Positions 25,800-34,391 of a stretch of 64,000 bases of DNA are shown here, one piece after another (position 1 is the stretch's first letter; every line of letters begins with the position of its first letter). The DNA is from an uncultured Collinsella sp. (lineage in GTDB: Bacteria > Actinomycetota > Coriobacteriia > Coriobacteriales > Coriobacteriaceae). Location of the stretch: contig CAUDVX010000007.1 in assembly GCA_958452935.1 (NCBI GenBank), positions 1-64,000 of the forward strand. Direction: 5' to 3'. The notes beneath the pieces are model-generated. The model saw only the letters and a list, made by a program, of their open reading frames with translations. It was not told the origin of the DNA and made no database searches. The translations under genes were made by a program, and so were the position numbers.

Positions 25800-26945
25800 A
25801 TGGACCTTGCTGACATTCGCCAGGCCATCGATGGCATCGACACCACGCTCCTCAACAGTTTTGTCGAGCGCATGGACATTGCCACCGAGGTCGCCAAGTC
25901 AAAAATCGAGATGGGCAAGGCCGTCTTCGACCCCGCCCGCGAGCGCTCCAAGCTCAACAACCTTGCCGGCCGCGCTCCCGAGCGCTACGAGGCGCAGACC
26001 ATCACGCTGTTCCGCCTCCTCATGAGCATGAGCAAGGCCGAGCAGCAGCGCTATATCAACGAGATCAATGGCATCACGGTCTCGCAGAAGGCCCACGCCA
26101 CTGCCGAGGCCTTCGACACGCCCTTTCCCCAGACAGCCAGCGTCGCCTGCCAGGGTGTTGAGGGCGCCTACAGCCAGATCGCCGCGTGCAAACTCTTCGA
26201 CGTGCCCGATATCGCGTTCTTCGAGACCTTCGAAGGTGTCATGCGCGCCGTGCGCGACGGCTTCTGCGAGTTTGGCGTACTGCCCATCGAAAACTCCACC
26301 GCGGGCTCGGTCAACGCGGTCTACGACCTACTCGCGCAGTTCGACTTCCACATTGTGCGCTCGCTGCGCCTTAAGATCGACCACAACCTGCTCGTCAAGC
26401 CTGGCACCAAGCTACAGGATGTTCGTGAGGTCTATAGCCACGGTCAGGCCATCGCACAATGCGCGGGCTTTATCGAGGCGCACGATCTGCACGCCCACAA
26501 GTATCTCAACACGGCTATGTCGGCCGAGATGGTCGCCAACTCCAAGCGCACCGACGTCGCCGCCATCGCCTCGCACAGTTGCGCGGCGCTCTACGGTCTG
26601 GAGGTGCTGGAACCCAATATCCAGGACTCGGACAACAACTACACGCGCTTCGTCGTCATCAGCCGCGAGCCGCGCGTCTACCCCGGCGCCAACCGTACCT
26701 CGCTCATGATCACCACGGCCAACGAACCGGGCGCCCTCTATCGCGTGCTCGAGCGCTTCTATGCGCTCAACATCAACCTCATCAAGCTCGAGAGCCGCCC
26801 CATCCCCGGTCGCGACTTTGAGTTTATGTTCTACTTTGACCTGGACTGCCCCTTTGGCAGCAAGGCGCTCGACGACCTACTCGATTCCATCGATGACGTG
26901 TGCGAGAGCTTCACCTACTTTGGCAGCTACACGGAGGTGCTCTAG
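25800..26945 (+). CDS. pheA: Bifunctional chorismate mutase / prephenate dehydratase (P-protein)
   Basis: 381 aa. The AroQ-type chorismate mutase (residues 1-95, MDLADIRQAIDGIDTTLL with ERMDIATEVAKSK) is followed by prephenate dehydratase (about 105-285: CQGVEGAYSQ, FGVLPIENSTAGSVN, NNYTRFVVIS with the TRF motif). A C-terminal ACT domain (GALYRVLERF, ESRPIPGRDFEFMFYFD) has the ESRP phenylalanine-binding motif, so feedback inhibition by Phe is expected. GAAAGGGG precedes the ATG by 7 nt. Confidence 0.95.
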   Translation: MDLADIRQAIDGIDTTLLNSFVERMDIATEVAKSKIEMGKAVFDPARERSKLNNLAGRAPERYEAQTITLFRLLMSMSKAEQQRYINEINGITVSQKAHATAEAFDTPFPQTASVACQGVEGAYSQIAACKLFDVPDIAFFETFEGVMRAVRDGFCEFGVLPIENSTAGSVNAVYDLLAQFDFHIVRSLRLKIDHNLLVKPGTKLQDVREVYSHGQAIAQCAGFIEAHDLHAHKYLNTAMSAEMVANSKRTDVAAIASHSCAALYGLEVLEPNIQDSDNNYTRFVVISREPRVYPGANRTSLMITTANEPGALYRVLERFYALNINLIKLESRPIPGRDFEFMFYFDLDCPFGSKALDDLLDSIDDVCESFTYFGSYTEVL

Positions 26946-28196
26946 ATGACTGACGTCGCCACGACCCGTCCCTACGGCGTGCTGGGCCGCGTGCTGGGCC
27001 ACAGCTACACCCCGACCATCTACAAGGAGCTCGCGGGGCTTGAGTACGTGCGTTTTGAGCGCGAGCCCGAAGACCTCGCGGCCTTTATGACCGGCGATGA
27101 GTGGGAGGGCACCAACGTGACCATCCCCTATAAGCGCGCCGTCATGGACTACCTGGACGAGCTGAGCCCGCTCGCCGAACGCATGGGCAACGTCAACACG
27201 ATCACGCATCTGCCCGATGGCCGTCTGCGCGGCGATAACACCGACTACTTCGGTTTCCAGTGCCTGGTCGAGGAGCTGGGTGTGGAGGTCGCCGGCAAGA
27301 AGGTCCTCGTGCTCGGAGCCACCGGAGGCGCCGGCACCACGGCAAGTATGGTGCTGGACGACCTGGGCGCGATCGTGGTGCCCGTGGGACGCACGAGCGA
27401 GGTCAACTACGACAACATCGCACAGCAGTCCGACGCCGCGCTGCTCGTCAACTGCACGCCTGCCGGTATGTTCCCCCACTGCCCCGACGCGCCTTGCACG
27501 CTCGAGGGCCTCGACGCGCTCGAGGGCGTCATCGATATCGTCTACAACCCCGCCCGCACGGGACTCATGCTCGAGGCCGAGCGTCGCGGCATCCCTTGCA
27601 TCGGCGGTTTGCTCATGCTTGTGGCCCAGGCGGCGCAAGCCATCGAGCGCTATACCGGCCAGGACACCCCGCGCGAGCGCATCCTGAACGTAACGGAGCG
27701 TCTGTCCCGCCATGAGCAGAACATCGCACTGATCGGCATGCCGGGCTCGGGCAAAACCCGCGTGGGTGAGCAGATCGCCCTGCTCACCGGCCGCGAGCAC
27801 ATCGACTTGGACCGCGCGCTCGAGGAGCGTCTGGGCATGCCTTGTGCCGACTTTATCGTCGAGCGCGGCGAGCCGGCCTTCCGCGAGCAGGAGACGGCGG
27901 CCCTGGCCGACATCTCCAAGCGCAGCGGCCTGGTGCTTTCCACCGGCGGCGGCGTCGTCACGCGAGACGAGAACTACCCGCTGCTGCACCAGAACAGCCA
28001 GATTGTGATGCTCAACCGTAAGCTCGATGAGCTCGCCCACAAGGGTCGCCCAATCACCGCCCGCGACGGTATCGACAAGCTGGCCGAGCAGCGCATGCCG
28101 CGCTACCGCGCCTGGGCCGACTACATCATCGACTCGCGCGACTGCGCAGCCAACACCGCCCGAGCCCTCCTCGACACCCTCCCACCCGCTCTCTAA
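26946..28196 (+). CDS. aroE-aroK: Shikimate dehydrogenase-shikimate kinase fusion
   Basis: 416 aa. Residues 1-255 are shikimate dehydrogenase (GHSYTPTIYKELAG, NVTIPYKRAVM, NVNTI, DNTDYFGFQ, VLGATGGAGTTAS). Residues 262-416 are shikimate kinase (Walker A GMPGSGKT, IDLDRALEERLG, RGEPAFREQE, LSTGGGVV, HKGRPI). The fusion supplies two successive steps, 3-dehydroshikimate to shikimate to shikimate 3-phosphate. The SDH catalytic Lys is the K of NVTIPYK. It starts directly after the pheA stop. The usual SxS shikimate-binding motif is altered to SYT. Confidence 0.93.
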   Translation: MTDVATTRPYGVLGRVLGHSYTPTIYKELAGLEYVRFEREPEDLAAFMTGDEWEGTNVTIPYKRAVMDYLDELSPLAERMGNVNTITHLPDGRLRGDNTDYFGFQCLVEELGVEVAGKKVLVLGATGGAGTTASMVLDDLGAIVVPVGRTSEVNYDNIAQQSDAALLVNCTPAGMFPHCPDAPCTLEGLDALEGVIDIVYNPARTGLMLEAERRGIPCIGGLLMLVAQAAQAIERYTGQDTPRERILNVTERLSRHEQNIALIGMPGSGKTRVGEQIALLTGREHIDLDRALEERLGMPCADFIVERGEPAFREQETAALADISKRSGLVLSTGGGVVTRDENYPLLHQNSQIVMLNRKLDELAHKGRPITARDGIDKLAEQRMPRYRAWADYIIDSRDCAANTARALLDTLPPAL

Positions 28197-28197
28197 C

Positions 28198-28240
28198 AAA
28201 AACCACCGCAAAGGGGACAGGCACCTTTGTGGTGGTTTTT
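28198..28240 (+). terminator. Terminator after aroE-aroK
   Basis: AAAAACCACCGCAAAGG (28198-28214) pairs with CCTTTGTGGTGGTTTTT (28224-28240), loop GGACAGGCA. The strong stem ends in T5. aroQ, 42 bp further on, must be expressed by readthrough or its own promoter. Confidence 0.85.
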
Positions 28241-28281
28241 CATTCCGCCTCACCGCCCGCCCAACCACAAAGGAAGCAACC

Positions 28282-28719
28282 ATGAAAGCTCTCGTCATCA
28301 ACGGACCCAACCTCAACATGCTCGGCATTCGCGAGCCGGGCATCTACGGCAGCGACAACTACGACCGCTTGGTCCAGATCTGCAAGGAGGCCGGCGCCGC
28401 CCAGGGTTTCGACGAGGTAGAGGTCTTCCAGTCCAACCACGAGGGCAGCATCGTCGACAAGATCCAGGAGGCATACGGCAAGGTCGAGGGCATCGTCATC
28501 AACCCGGCGGCCTACACGCACACGAGCGTGGCGATCCTGGACGCCCTCAAGGCCGTAGCCATCCCCGCCGTCGAGGTCCACATCAGTGCCGTCGAGACGC
28601 GCGAGGACTTCCGCCAGGTAAGCTACGCGCGCCTGGCCTGCTTTGCCACCATCACCGGCGAAGGCCTCCAGGGCTACGCCCATGCGCTGGAGCTGCTGAA
28701 AGAGCATCTGCTACACTAA
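28282..28719 (+). CDS. aroQ: 3-dehydroquinate dehydratase, type II
   Basis: 145 aa. It dehydrates 3-dehydroquinate to 3-dehydroshikimate. GPNLNMLGIREPGIYG (active-site Tyr), FQSNHEGSIVDKI, INPAAYTHTSVAI and EVHISAVETREDFR match the dodecameric type II enzyme. AAGGAAG precedes the ATG at 28282; the longer frame starting at 28027 overlaps aroK and is rejected. With the operon genes this completes the pathway from DAHP synthase to Phe and Tyr precursors in about 8.5 kb. Confidence 0.96.
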   Translation: MKALVINGPNLNMLGIREPGIYGSDNYDRLVQICKEAGAAQGFDEVEVFQSNHEGSIVDKIQEAYGKVEGIVINPAAYTHTSVAILDALKAVAIPAVEVHISAVETREDFRQVSYARLACFATITGEGLQGYAHALELLKEHLLH

Positions 28720-28724
28720 TCCAT

Positions 28725-28753
28725 GGGACAAAATAATCAGGTTTGTTTGTCCC
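28725..28753 (+). other. Inverted repeat between aroQ and glf
   Basis: GGGACAAA (28725-28732) pairs with TTTGTCCC (28746-28753), loop 13 nt. There is no T-run on either strand. It may be a weak terminator or an operator ahead of glf. Confidence 0.4.
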
Positions 28754-28797
28754 AAAACTTAAGTAACTGTTCGATTGACATACAAAGGAGCACATCC

Positions 28798-29922
28798 ATG
28801 TCCCAGTACGATTACCTCGTCGTCGGCGCCGGCCTTTCGGGCGCCGTCTTTGCTAATGCCGCCAAGCGCGCCGGCAAGTCGGTCCTGGTCATCGACCGCC
28901 GCGATCACATCGCCGGCAACATCTACACCGAGGACGTTGAGGGCATCCAGGTCCACCGCTACGGCGCTCACATCTTCCACACCTCCATGAAGGACGTCTG
29001 GGACTACGTCAACCGCTTCGCCGAGTTCAACAACTACGTCAACTCGCCAGTCGCCAACTTCCACGGCAACATGTACAACATGCCCTTCAATATGAACACC
29101 TTCGCCAAGATGTGGCCGGGCGTCGTCACGCCGGCCGATGCCCGCGCCAAGATCGCCGAGCAGGTGACCGCCGAGAACATCGGAGAGCCGACCAACCTTG
29201 AGGAGCAGGCGCTGTCCCTCGTGGGCCGCGACATCTTCAAGACGCTCGTGAAGGGCTACACCGAGAAGCAGTGGGGCCGCGACTGCCGCGACCTGCCCGC
29301 GAGCATCATCAAGCGCCTCCCCTGCCGCTTTACCTACGACAACAACTACTTCAACGATCGCTACCAGGGCATCCCCATGGGCGGCTACACCAAGATGGTC
29401 GCCAACATGCTCGAGGGCGTCGAGGTGCGTTGCGGCGTGGAGTACAAGGAGCTGATCGCCGCCGAGCCCGATATCGCCGCCAAGACGATCTACTGCGGCC
29501 CCATCGACGCGTTCTACGACTTTAAGCTGGGCACGCTGGAGTACCGCAGCCTGCGATTTGAGACCGAGACGCTCGACGAGCAGGACCACCAGGGCGTGGC
29601 CGTGGTCAACTACACCGAGCGCGAGGTCCCCTACACGCGCATCATCGAGCACAAGCACTTCGAGTTCGGCACGCAGGACAAGACCGTCATCACGCGCGAG
29701 TACCCGGCCGACTGGAAGCCCGGCGACGAGCCCTACTACCCCATCAACGACGCCAAGAACGACGCCCTCTACAAGCAGTACGAGGAGCTGGCGACGCAGG
29801 AGGGCAACGTGATCTTCGCCGGTCGCCTGGGCGGCTACAAGTACTACGACATGGACAAGGCCATCGCCGCGGCCTTCGAACTCGTCCGCAACGAGCTGGG
29901 CGTGGAGCCCACGGAGGCGTAA
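28798..29922 (+). CDS. glf: UDP-galactopyranose mutase
   Basis: 374 aa. This flavoenzyme interconverts UDP-galactopyranose and UDP-galactofuranose, a capsule and cell-wall sugar donor. The FAD motif VVGAGLSGAVFA is at residues 8-19, followed by RRDHIAGNIYTED, HRYGAHIFHTS, GYTEKQWGRD, PMGGYTKM and GRLGGYKYYDMD. Start at ATG 28798 with AAGGAG 7 nt upstream. It probably serves the capsule operon 13 kb away, although the defence island now separates them. Confidence 0.96.
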   Translation: MSQYDYLVVGAGLSGAVFANAAKRAGKSVLVIDRRDHIAGNIYTEDVEGIQVHRYGAHIFHTSMKDVWDYVNRFAEFNNYVNSPVANFHGNMYNMPFNMNTFAKMWPGVVTPADARAKIAEQVTAENIGEPTNLEEQALSLVGRDIFKTLVKGYTEKQWGRDCRDLPASIIKRLPCRFTYDNNYFNDRYQGIPMGGYTKMVANMLEGVEVRCGVEYKELIAAEPDIAAKTIYCGPIDAFYDFKLGTLEYRSLRFETETLDEQDHQGVAVVNYTEREVPYTRIIEHKHFEFGTQDKTVITREYPADWKPGDEPYYPINDAKNDALYKQYEELATQEGNVIFAGRLGGYKYYDMDKAIAAAFELVRNELGVEPTEA

Positions 29923-29973
29923 GGGTCCAAAACGGGCCTCTGCGCGAGCCGAAACGGCACAAGCAGGCAAGCC

Positions 29974-30012
29974 AACGCCGGCAGGAGCAATTTCGCCCCT
30001 GCCGGCGTTTTA
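29974..30012 (+). terminator. Terminator after glf
   Basis: AACGCCGGCAGG (29974-29985) pairs with CCTGCCGGCGTT (29998-30009), followed by TTAG. Perfect 12-bp stem. Confidence 0.85.
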
Positions 30013-30091
30013 GTATGGAGACGGAATTGGGTGTTCTGCCCATTATTTAGCCGAGGATATAAGCGGACACGGCCTGCCGCGGAGGCAAAAA

Positions 30092-30218
30092 CCGGAAGTA
30101 TGCGGCAAATTCAAAACTTACCGAGCACACCGGGATGCCGCAACGCCTCTACCTGCGGTTTCTCTGCGTGAAAAGGGCGGCGTGCTCATGGGTTCCGGAA
30201 TTTGCCGCATACTTCCGG
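30092..30218. repeat. Long inverted-repeat element A (related to the 160-bp elements)
   Basis: Perfect 21-nt arms at 30092-30112 and 30198-30218 enclose 85 nt. Inside, GCCTCTACCTGCGGTTT (30135-30151) matches the centre of the two 160-bp elements at 61358-61517 and 62898-63057 with one base missing. An inner pair GAGCAC/GTGCTC is also present. It does not code. Confidence 0.7.
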
Positions 30219-30227
30219 CGAGTGGTT

Positions 30228-30353
30228 CCGAAAGTGCGGGGAAAAACAGAAATCGGCCTACCAGACCCCTGTTTTACTCTTCCGCGAACAGCGGTTTTGT
30301 TGGCAAAAATCACGTTGCGCTCGGAGGTTTCCGATTTTTCCCCGCACTTCCGG
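30228..30353. repeat. Long inverted-repeat element D
   Basis: Arms 30228-30256 and 30331-30353 pair over 23 bp with one mismatch and a 4-nt insertion (CAGA) in the left arm; the loop is 74 nt. It abuts element A by 9 nt. The core differs from element A apart from a loose CAGCGGTTTTG motif. Confidence 0.55.
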
Positions 30354-30426
30354 AGAACGCAGCAACACCGAGCACCCTGAAGCGGAAAACGTGACAAATA
30401 TCCTTTGGAAAACAGCTCCTGAACGC

Positions 30427-30488
30427 AAAAAGCCTTTCAGCGGTTTCCACGGACCAAGCCGGACGTACCGTCGCAAGGCCTCATCACA
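30427..30488 (-). ncRNA. Candidate small RNA, copy 1 (orphan copy of the abiF-linked RNA)
   Basis: 39 nt at 30450-30488 are identical to 39353-39391 upstream of abiF, and flanking bases are also similar. The conserved block begins at the start site predicted from a minus-strand promoter (30495-30523). The downstream hairpin (CCGCTGAAAGGC plus T5) is degraded compared with copy 2. No abiF-like gene follows it. Confidence 0.6.
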
Positions 30489-30494
30489 GTTCTC

Positions 30495-30523
30495 GCTTTA
30501 AGGAAATTCACAATCCCGGTCAA
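30495..30523 (-). promoter_or_regulatory. Promoter of small RNA copy 1
   Basis: TTGACC (30518-30523), 17 nt, TAAAGC (30495-30500) on the minus strand. Same spacing and near-identical hexamers as the promoter of copy 2. Confidence 0.6.
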
Positions 30524-30595
30524 TCCTCTACCGAAAACCGTAGCAAATTAAGACTGAGCAACAACACGTCAGTAAAGTTACATGCGAGCAGAAAA

Positions 30596-30844
30596 TCACG
30601 CACAATTTCGTCTTTTCTCAATTGAAATGTAAGTTTTGACAGGCTGAATCTTACATCCAAACAAAAAGAGGGCCGACGCATCAACCCTCTTCAGGTGTCG
30701 CCCGAAGGCTTCCACCGCAATTGATTTAATTCTAATCGATATAAATTGTTTGTCCATGGTCGCGTCAACCAGTAGATTCCGCCCATACTCGACCATTCCA
30801 TTACCGGAATGACGCTTAGTCAGCACGTCACACATTACATGCAT
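30596..30844 (-). CDS. Hypothetical 82-aa ORF, possibly the second half of a frameshifted gene
   Basis: Its start overlaps the end of the 45-codon ORF at 30828-30965 by 17 nt in another frame. The middle alternates hydrophobic and charged residues (QFISIRIKSIAVEAFGRH). A terminator-like hairpin (AGAGGG/CCCTCT plus T5, 30662-30690, minus) lies inside it, which argues against translation of the end. I recognise no family. It may be an eroded defence-gene remnant. Confidence 0.25.
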   Translation of the reverse strand: MHVMCDVLTKRHSGNGMVEYGRNLLVDATMDKQFISIRIKSIAVEAFGRHLKRVDASALFLFGCKIQPVKTYISIEKRRNCA

Positions 30845-30965
30845 GAAAAAAGGGCAGCACTCTCGGTTTGAAAACGTCGCCCTTAAAGCTCCCGAAAAGC
30901 TTTTGTATTACAGGAAGATACTCTACACCATCTTCCCTTGATTGGTAGGTCAAAACGTACACCAT
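30828..30965 (-). CDS. Hypothetical 45-aa ORF
   Basis: Starts ATG at 30965, begins MVYVLTYQSREDGVEYLPV and ends at TGA 30828-30830. No clear ribosome-binding site. A weak terminator-like hairpin (AAGGGC/GCCCTTTTTT, 30845-30890, minus) lies in its 3' half and could instead be the terminator of the SIR2 gene. With the next ORF it may be a broken gene. Confidence 0.22.
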   Translation of the reverse strand: MVYVLTYQSREDGVEYLPVIQKLFGSFKGDVFKPRVLPFFHACNV

Positions 30966-31080
30966 TGTGATTTCAAGCAGAAAGCGTTATATTAAGTATG
31001 CATTTGCACGTGGTGTCCGCACTATACGCTCAGATGCCATAGTTTACAAAGATGGCCTTCTTCATAGACGCTAGGTGGGA

Positions 31081-32676
31081 TTACTCACTAGTAGCCGATA
31101 TGTCGAAGGCCTTCTTGTATTTAAGGAAATCATACATTCTAATAAGCCGTTTCAGCTCGCTGTTGCCGTGGATTATCTTGCGATCGTCCGAGATGAGCGC
31201 CCTCAGATACTCGAGCAACTCACTTAAATCGAGCTCATCTTCCTCAAGTAAAACCAACTTTTTGAATGCTTCTTCAAAGCCTTCGTTGGCTATAACAGAC
31301 TTAACCGAGTGTCTAACCGCCGAAAGATGATAACTACCTTTTGCCTTTCGCAGGCTGTTGTTTAGAAAGGCATCTAAATCCTTTTTCTCATCTATTTCCT
31401 TTAGCATCCTTGGGTTAAGAACTTCCCCTGAATACGCGCTTAAGTACTTATACATGGGCAAACCACCCGAGTTGGAAGCAAGTAACGAAGGAAGGTATTC
31501 CTCGACGGCAAGTTTAGGAGCAACATGTTCGTCATCAAACACAACGTCACGATATAAAAGTTCTGCTTTGACCATATGCCCGTGCCCTAAAGAAGCATTC
31601 GCAACACCGATACCCAGCACAAGATGCTGTCCCTCCGGAAGTCTCTCGAGGTCGCTAAAACTCGCTTCGACTACCAGAGAGTCATTCGGATCGCCCTCAT
31701 CAGCCAAGGCGTAGATGCTCCTGCGCAGCTCACGAATAATCCTGGGCGAGAAGGAACATTTGGATTGTCCAATTGCTTCATACACCGCACCAAAATCGTT
31801 CGTTCTAATCTCGGTCATGCTTATCTCGCCAATACCTGGAAAAGTAAACGAATGAGTTGAAGTTGCATTTTCTCCCCTAGTAAGGAAGATAAAGCGCTCT
31901 CTAAGCAAAGCAAGATTGTTTGAACCGAGGCAGCGCGAAATCGACATGAGGATAGCTTGGATATCGGGGTCGTTAAGTGAATAACCGATAAAAATAATTG
32001 GGTATTCCATAAAAATAGTTAACAGCTTGGCAGCCAAGTAATCCTGTGTTTCGGCGAGTTTTGCGTAATCCGCCTCCTCAAGAACCATAGATTCAGGATT
32101 ATCCATAGACCCGTGAATCTTATAAATTTCACCCATTTCAAAAGTTCTGTGAAAGACAAGATCGTCCTGACCTACAAAAACTTTAAACTCTGGAAACAGT
32201 GACTCCAATAGACAGTCATAGTTGGTTGTAATGACTCCAGAAATGCGCCGCTTGCCAACCTCCTTCAGAGTATCGAGCTCATGAGTCATATGGCGAGGCG
32301 TAAACGAGGACAGCCTCTCGGCAGCCATGATCTTTAAAACAGATTTACGCCCACGAACATCTTCCGCATGATCATCTCTAAAAGAAGCGAACCGAGGCTC
32401 TTCGAGCACGGCTATCCGCAAATCTTTATCAAGCATCGTCGCGGCAGAGGGCAAAGCGCCATAAGCAGGATTATCTGAACAGCGGGCGAGGTAGGAATCG
32501 AGTCGAAAAGGATCATCAGAAAGACGGGAGCAAAGGTGCCTTAACAGGCCGTCCCAATCGTCGGTCCCCATATATCTACGGGAAAACCCCGAGCCAACGA
32601 ATAGATAGGGACTACGGCCCAGTCCATTTATCAGGCTAACAACGCTGTCTACAATGTCATTTCTTTCGGCTTCCAC
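31081..32676 (-). CDS. SIR2-domain protein, probable anti-phage NADase
   Basis: 531 aa. The SIR2_2-type domain spans about residues 10-260: FVGSGFSRR with GSGFS at 28-32, ITTNYD with Asn152 and Asp154, YKIHGS with the catalytic-type His188, and IFIGYSLNDPDI. Proteins of this class in defence islands deplete NAD+ on phage sensing. The C-terminal 270 residues are mostly helical, do not match a family I know, and are the likely sensor. GTG 32676 is chosen because GGGAGG lies 7 nt before it. It follows the FRG gene in the same direction after 239 bp with its own -10, so it may be a stand-alone system. Confidence 0.82.
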   Translation of the reverse strand: MEAERNDIVDSVVSLINGLGRSPYLFVGSGFSRRYMGTDDWDGLLRHLCSRLSDDPFRLDSYLARCSDNPAYGALPSAATMLDKDLRIAVLEEPRFASFRDDHAEDVRGRKSVLKIMAAERLSSFTPRHMTHELDTLKEVGKRRISGVITTNYDCLLESLFPEFKVFVGQDDLVFHRTFEMGEIYKIHGSMDNPESMVLEEADYAKLAETQDYLAAKLLTIFMEYPIIFIGYSLNDPDIQAILMSISRCLGSNNLALLRERFIFLTRGENATSTHSFTFPGIGEISMTEIRTNDFGAVYEAIGQSKCSFSPRIIRELRRSIYALADEGDPNDSLVVEASFSDLERLPEGQHLVLGIGVANASLGHGHMVKAELLYRDVVFDDEHVAPKLAVEEYLPSLLASNSGGLPMYKYLSAYSGEVLNPRMLKEIDEKKDLDAFLNNSLRKAKGSYHLSAVRHSVKSVIANEGFEEAFKKLVLLEEDELDLSELLEYLRALISDDRKIIHGNSELKRLIRMYDFLKYKKAFDISATSE

Positions 32677-32707
32677 TTTAACGCCTCCCAACTTCACAAT
32701 TTAATAA

Positions 32708-32713
32708 ATTATA
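32708..32713 (-). promoter_or_regulatory. Likely -10 box of the SIR2 gene
   Basis: Perfect TATAAT on the minus strand, about 32 nt upstream of the chosen GTG, in an AT-rich 200-bp gap. No good -35 is visible. Confidence 0.45.
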
Positions 32714-32915
32714 GAACATTTGTTTGTATATTGCTATAAATATCACTCGTAATCGCATGGGCACCAACCAACTTATGGAACAAATAATGCAGCCCAATAG
32801 AGCATCAGCGCCTAATCATTAGATAACAGTTGATGTTGATTGGCTAAGGCACTTTCTCTCAGCCGCTTTCGCCAATTGAACGTACCCCGCTAATAGGAAA
32901 AGAAGCGTTTCCGCC

Positions 32916-34292
32916 CTAAAATGGGCTTAGCTCTCCCATCATCGTGCTATACATCATGCGAAAGTAGAACCGATCCGTAAACACCGTATGGTTCCCATCA
33001 TCAATCATTCTGGGATCCATATCTAGGACACCCCGATCGGACTCGCATTCTGGAAGCATCCATGGCGCCCAAATTCCAAGACCACGGCTCATTGGAGACA
33101 GCCTAGTTGTCACCTGAAGGCTGTCCATTATTCGTCTCTCAGTTTTACCGAGACGATCAACCCGTCTTCTTAGGTAACGCGGTAGATTCCAGGGATGCCC
33201 GGCTTTAATTTCGATGGGCTTTCCATCCACTCTAAAAGTAGACAAATCGGTTAGCGCTACTCCAAAATCTTCGGCGCGATAATAATGGCTCCTTGTAAGG
33301 GCGTAGTTTAAAGCTTCCTTGGTAAATGACGTCGCGCAAGCAATTGAGCCAATAATTGGAAGCGCCTCAGTAAGACTTTCATCCGGATAAATCCTTTTCC
33401 CGCCATCCATCATGTCGAAAACGTCTCTGGAAAATTCGGGATCCTGTTCAAACCTGAACTGTTCAAAGGAAGAATCCTCCTGCAGCGGCATTGCCCCGCG
33501 GTCATATATTGCGTAACCACTCTGGATAGAGCTACGTACAAAAGGCTGGTATCCAATTGGAACGGGGATGTTACTCCCAACATCCTTTAATAGTGGACGA
33601 GCTTCATGCAAGTGATGAATGTACTTTCCCATGCGCATGCATTCGTCCAGCTCAACACGTGCAGCGTTCTTTCTATAAATAACGCCCCATTTGGAACATT
33701 CGTCTCGCTCGATGTCCCGTTGCGAAAGCGGACGCCAGCGGCCTTTATCCCAAACGCAAGTTGCAAAAAAGAGTGCCGTTGAGAAATCGTTCGTTACGTC
33801 CAACCAATTGGACTCTAACCCGTAATGCTGACCCAAGAGTTCATAGAGAACATCGCAACGTTTCCATTCCCGCACGGAGTGAAACTGATTAATAAAGCAA
33901 CTGAACTCGAATAGCCGCATATCTGCCACGAGACGATAAAGCTCTTGGTCTTTAATGCTTTTAAACTGTCGAAGTTTTCTCTTGAGCGATGATTCAGACC
34001 GTGGATAAATCTGCTTTTCGCCTCGATAGAAAAATCTCCTCTTAGATTGTTCAAGAACGATCCCATGGGGATACTGGATCAAAAATGCATCAGTTTGGGG
34101 ATCGCGCTCAATATATTCTCGGCAGACTTCTAGAAGGCTATTGCGAGGAGTATAAAAATTCTCACCCGCAAGGGTGCTAAGAGTCATCTCTTCCCCTCGA
34201 AGCTGATCAATCATATCCTCTCGAAGAAACTCCATCAGGCCACCGTGATCGATAACCTTGTAGCGTTGGTCGTTGTTTTGTATGCCCACCAT
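32916..34292 (-). CDS. FRG-domain protein
   Basis: 458 aa. The FRG domain is recognised by FFYRGEK near residue 88 and GQHYGLESNWLDVTNDFSTALFFA near 155-178, the counterpart of the usual QHxGLPTRLLDxT...ALFFA block. FRG proteins are frequent in defence islands and near toxin modules, and the biochemical activity is not established. The C-terminal half has no motif I recognise. It sits between the STAND NTPase gene (99 bp upstream) and SIR2. With the STAND gene it may form a sensor-effector pair. Confidence 0.75.
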   Translation of the reverse strand: MVGIQNNDQRYKVIDHGGLMEFLREDMIDQLRGEEMTLSTLAGENFYTPRNSLLEVCREYIERDPQTDAFLIQYPHGIVLEQSKRRFFYRGEKQIYPRSESSLKRKLRQFKSIKDQELYRLVADMRLFEFSCFINQFHSVREWKRCDVLYELLGQHYGLESNWLDVTNDFSTALFFATCVWDKGRWRPLSQRDIERDECSKWGVIYRKNAARVELDECMRMGKYIHHLHEARPLLKDVGSNIPVPIGYQPFVRSSIQSGYAIYDRGAMPLQEDSSFEQFRFEQDPEFSRDVFDMMDGGKRIYPDESLTEALPIIGSIACATSFTKEALNYALTRSHYYRAEDFGVALTDLSTFRVDGKPIEIKAGHPWNLPRYLRRRVDRLGKTERRIMDSLQVTTRLSPMSRGLGIWAPWMLPECESDRGVLDMDPRMIDDGNHTVFTDRFYFRMMYSTMMGELSPF

Positions 34293-34391
34293 CTATTCCT
34301 GTTTCCTCCCGCCTCTTCCGGTCCTACGGCCCATATCCTCGTCACCATATGCTCGGCATTGTGATAGCAGCTTTCTTATTGACCAGACCTC

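Noticed and set aside
28027..28281. N-terminal extension of aroQ
   Set aside because: The upstream part is aroK read in another frame plus the terminator. ATG 28282 matches the family N-terminus and has a ribosome-binding site.
30135..30397. Small ORFs on both strands in the 30.1-30.4 kb repeats
   Set aside because: They are mirror readings of the long inverted repeats A and D, with no ribosome-binding sites.
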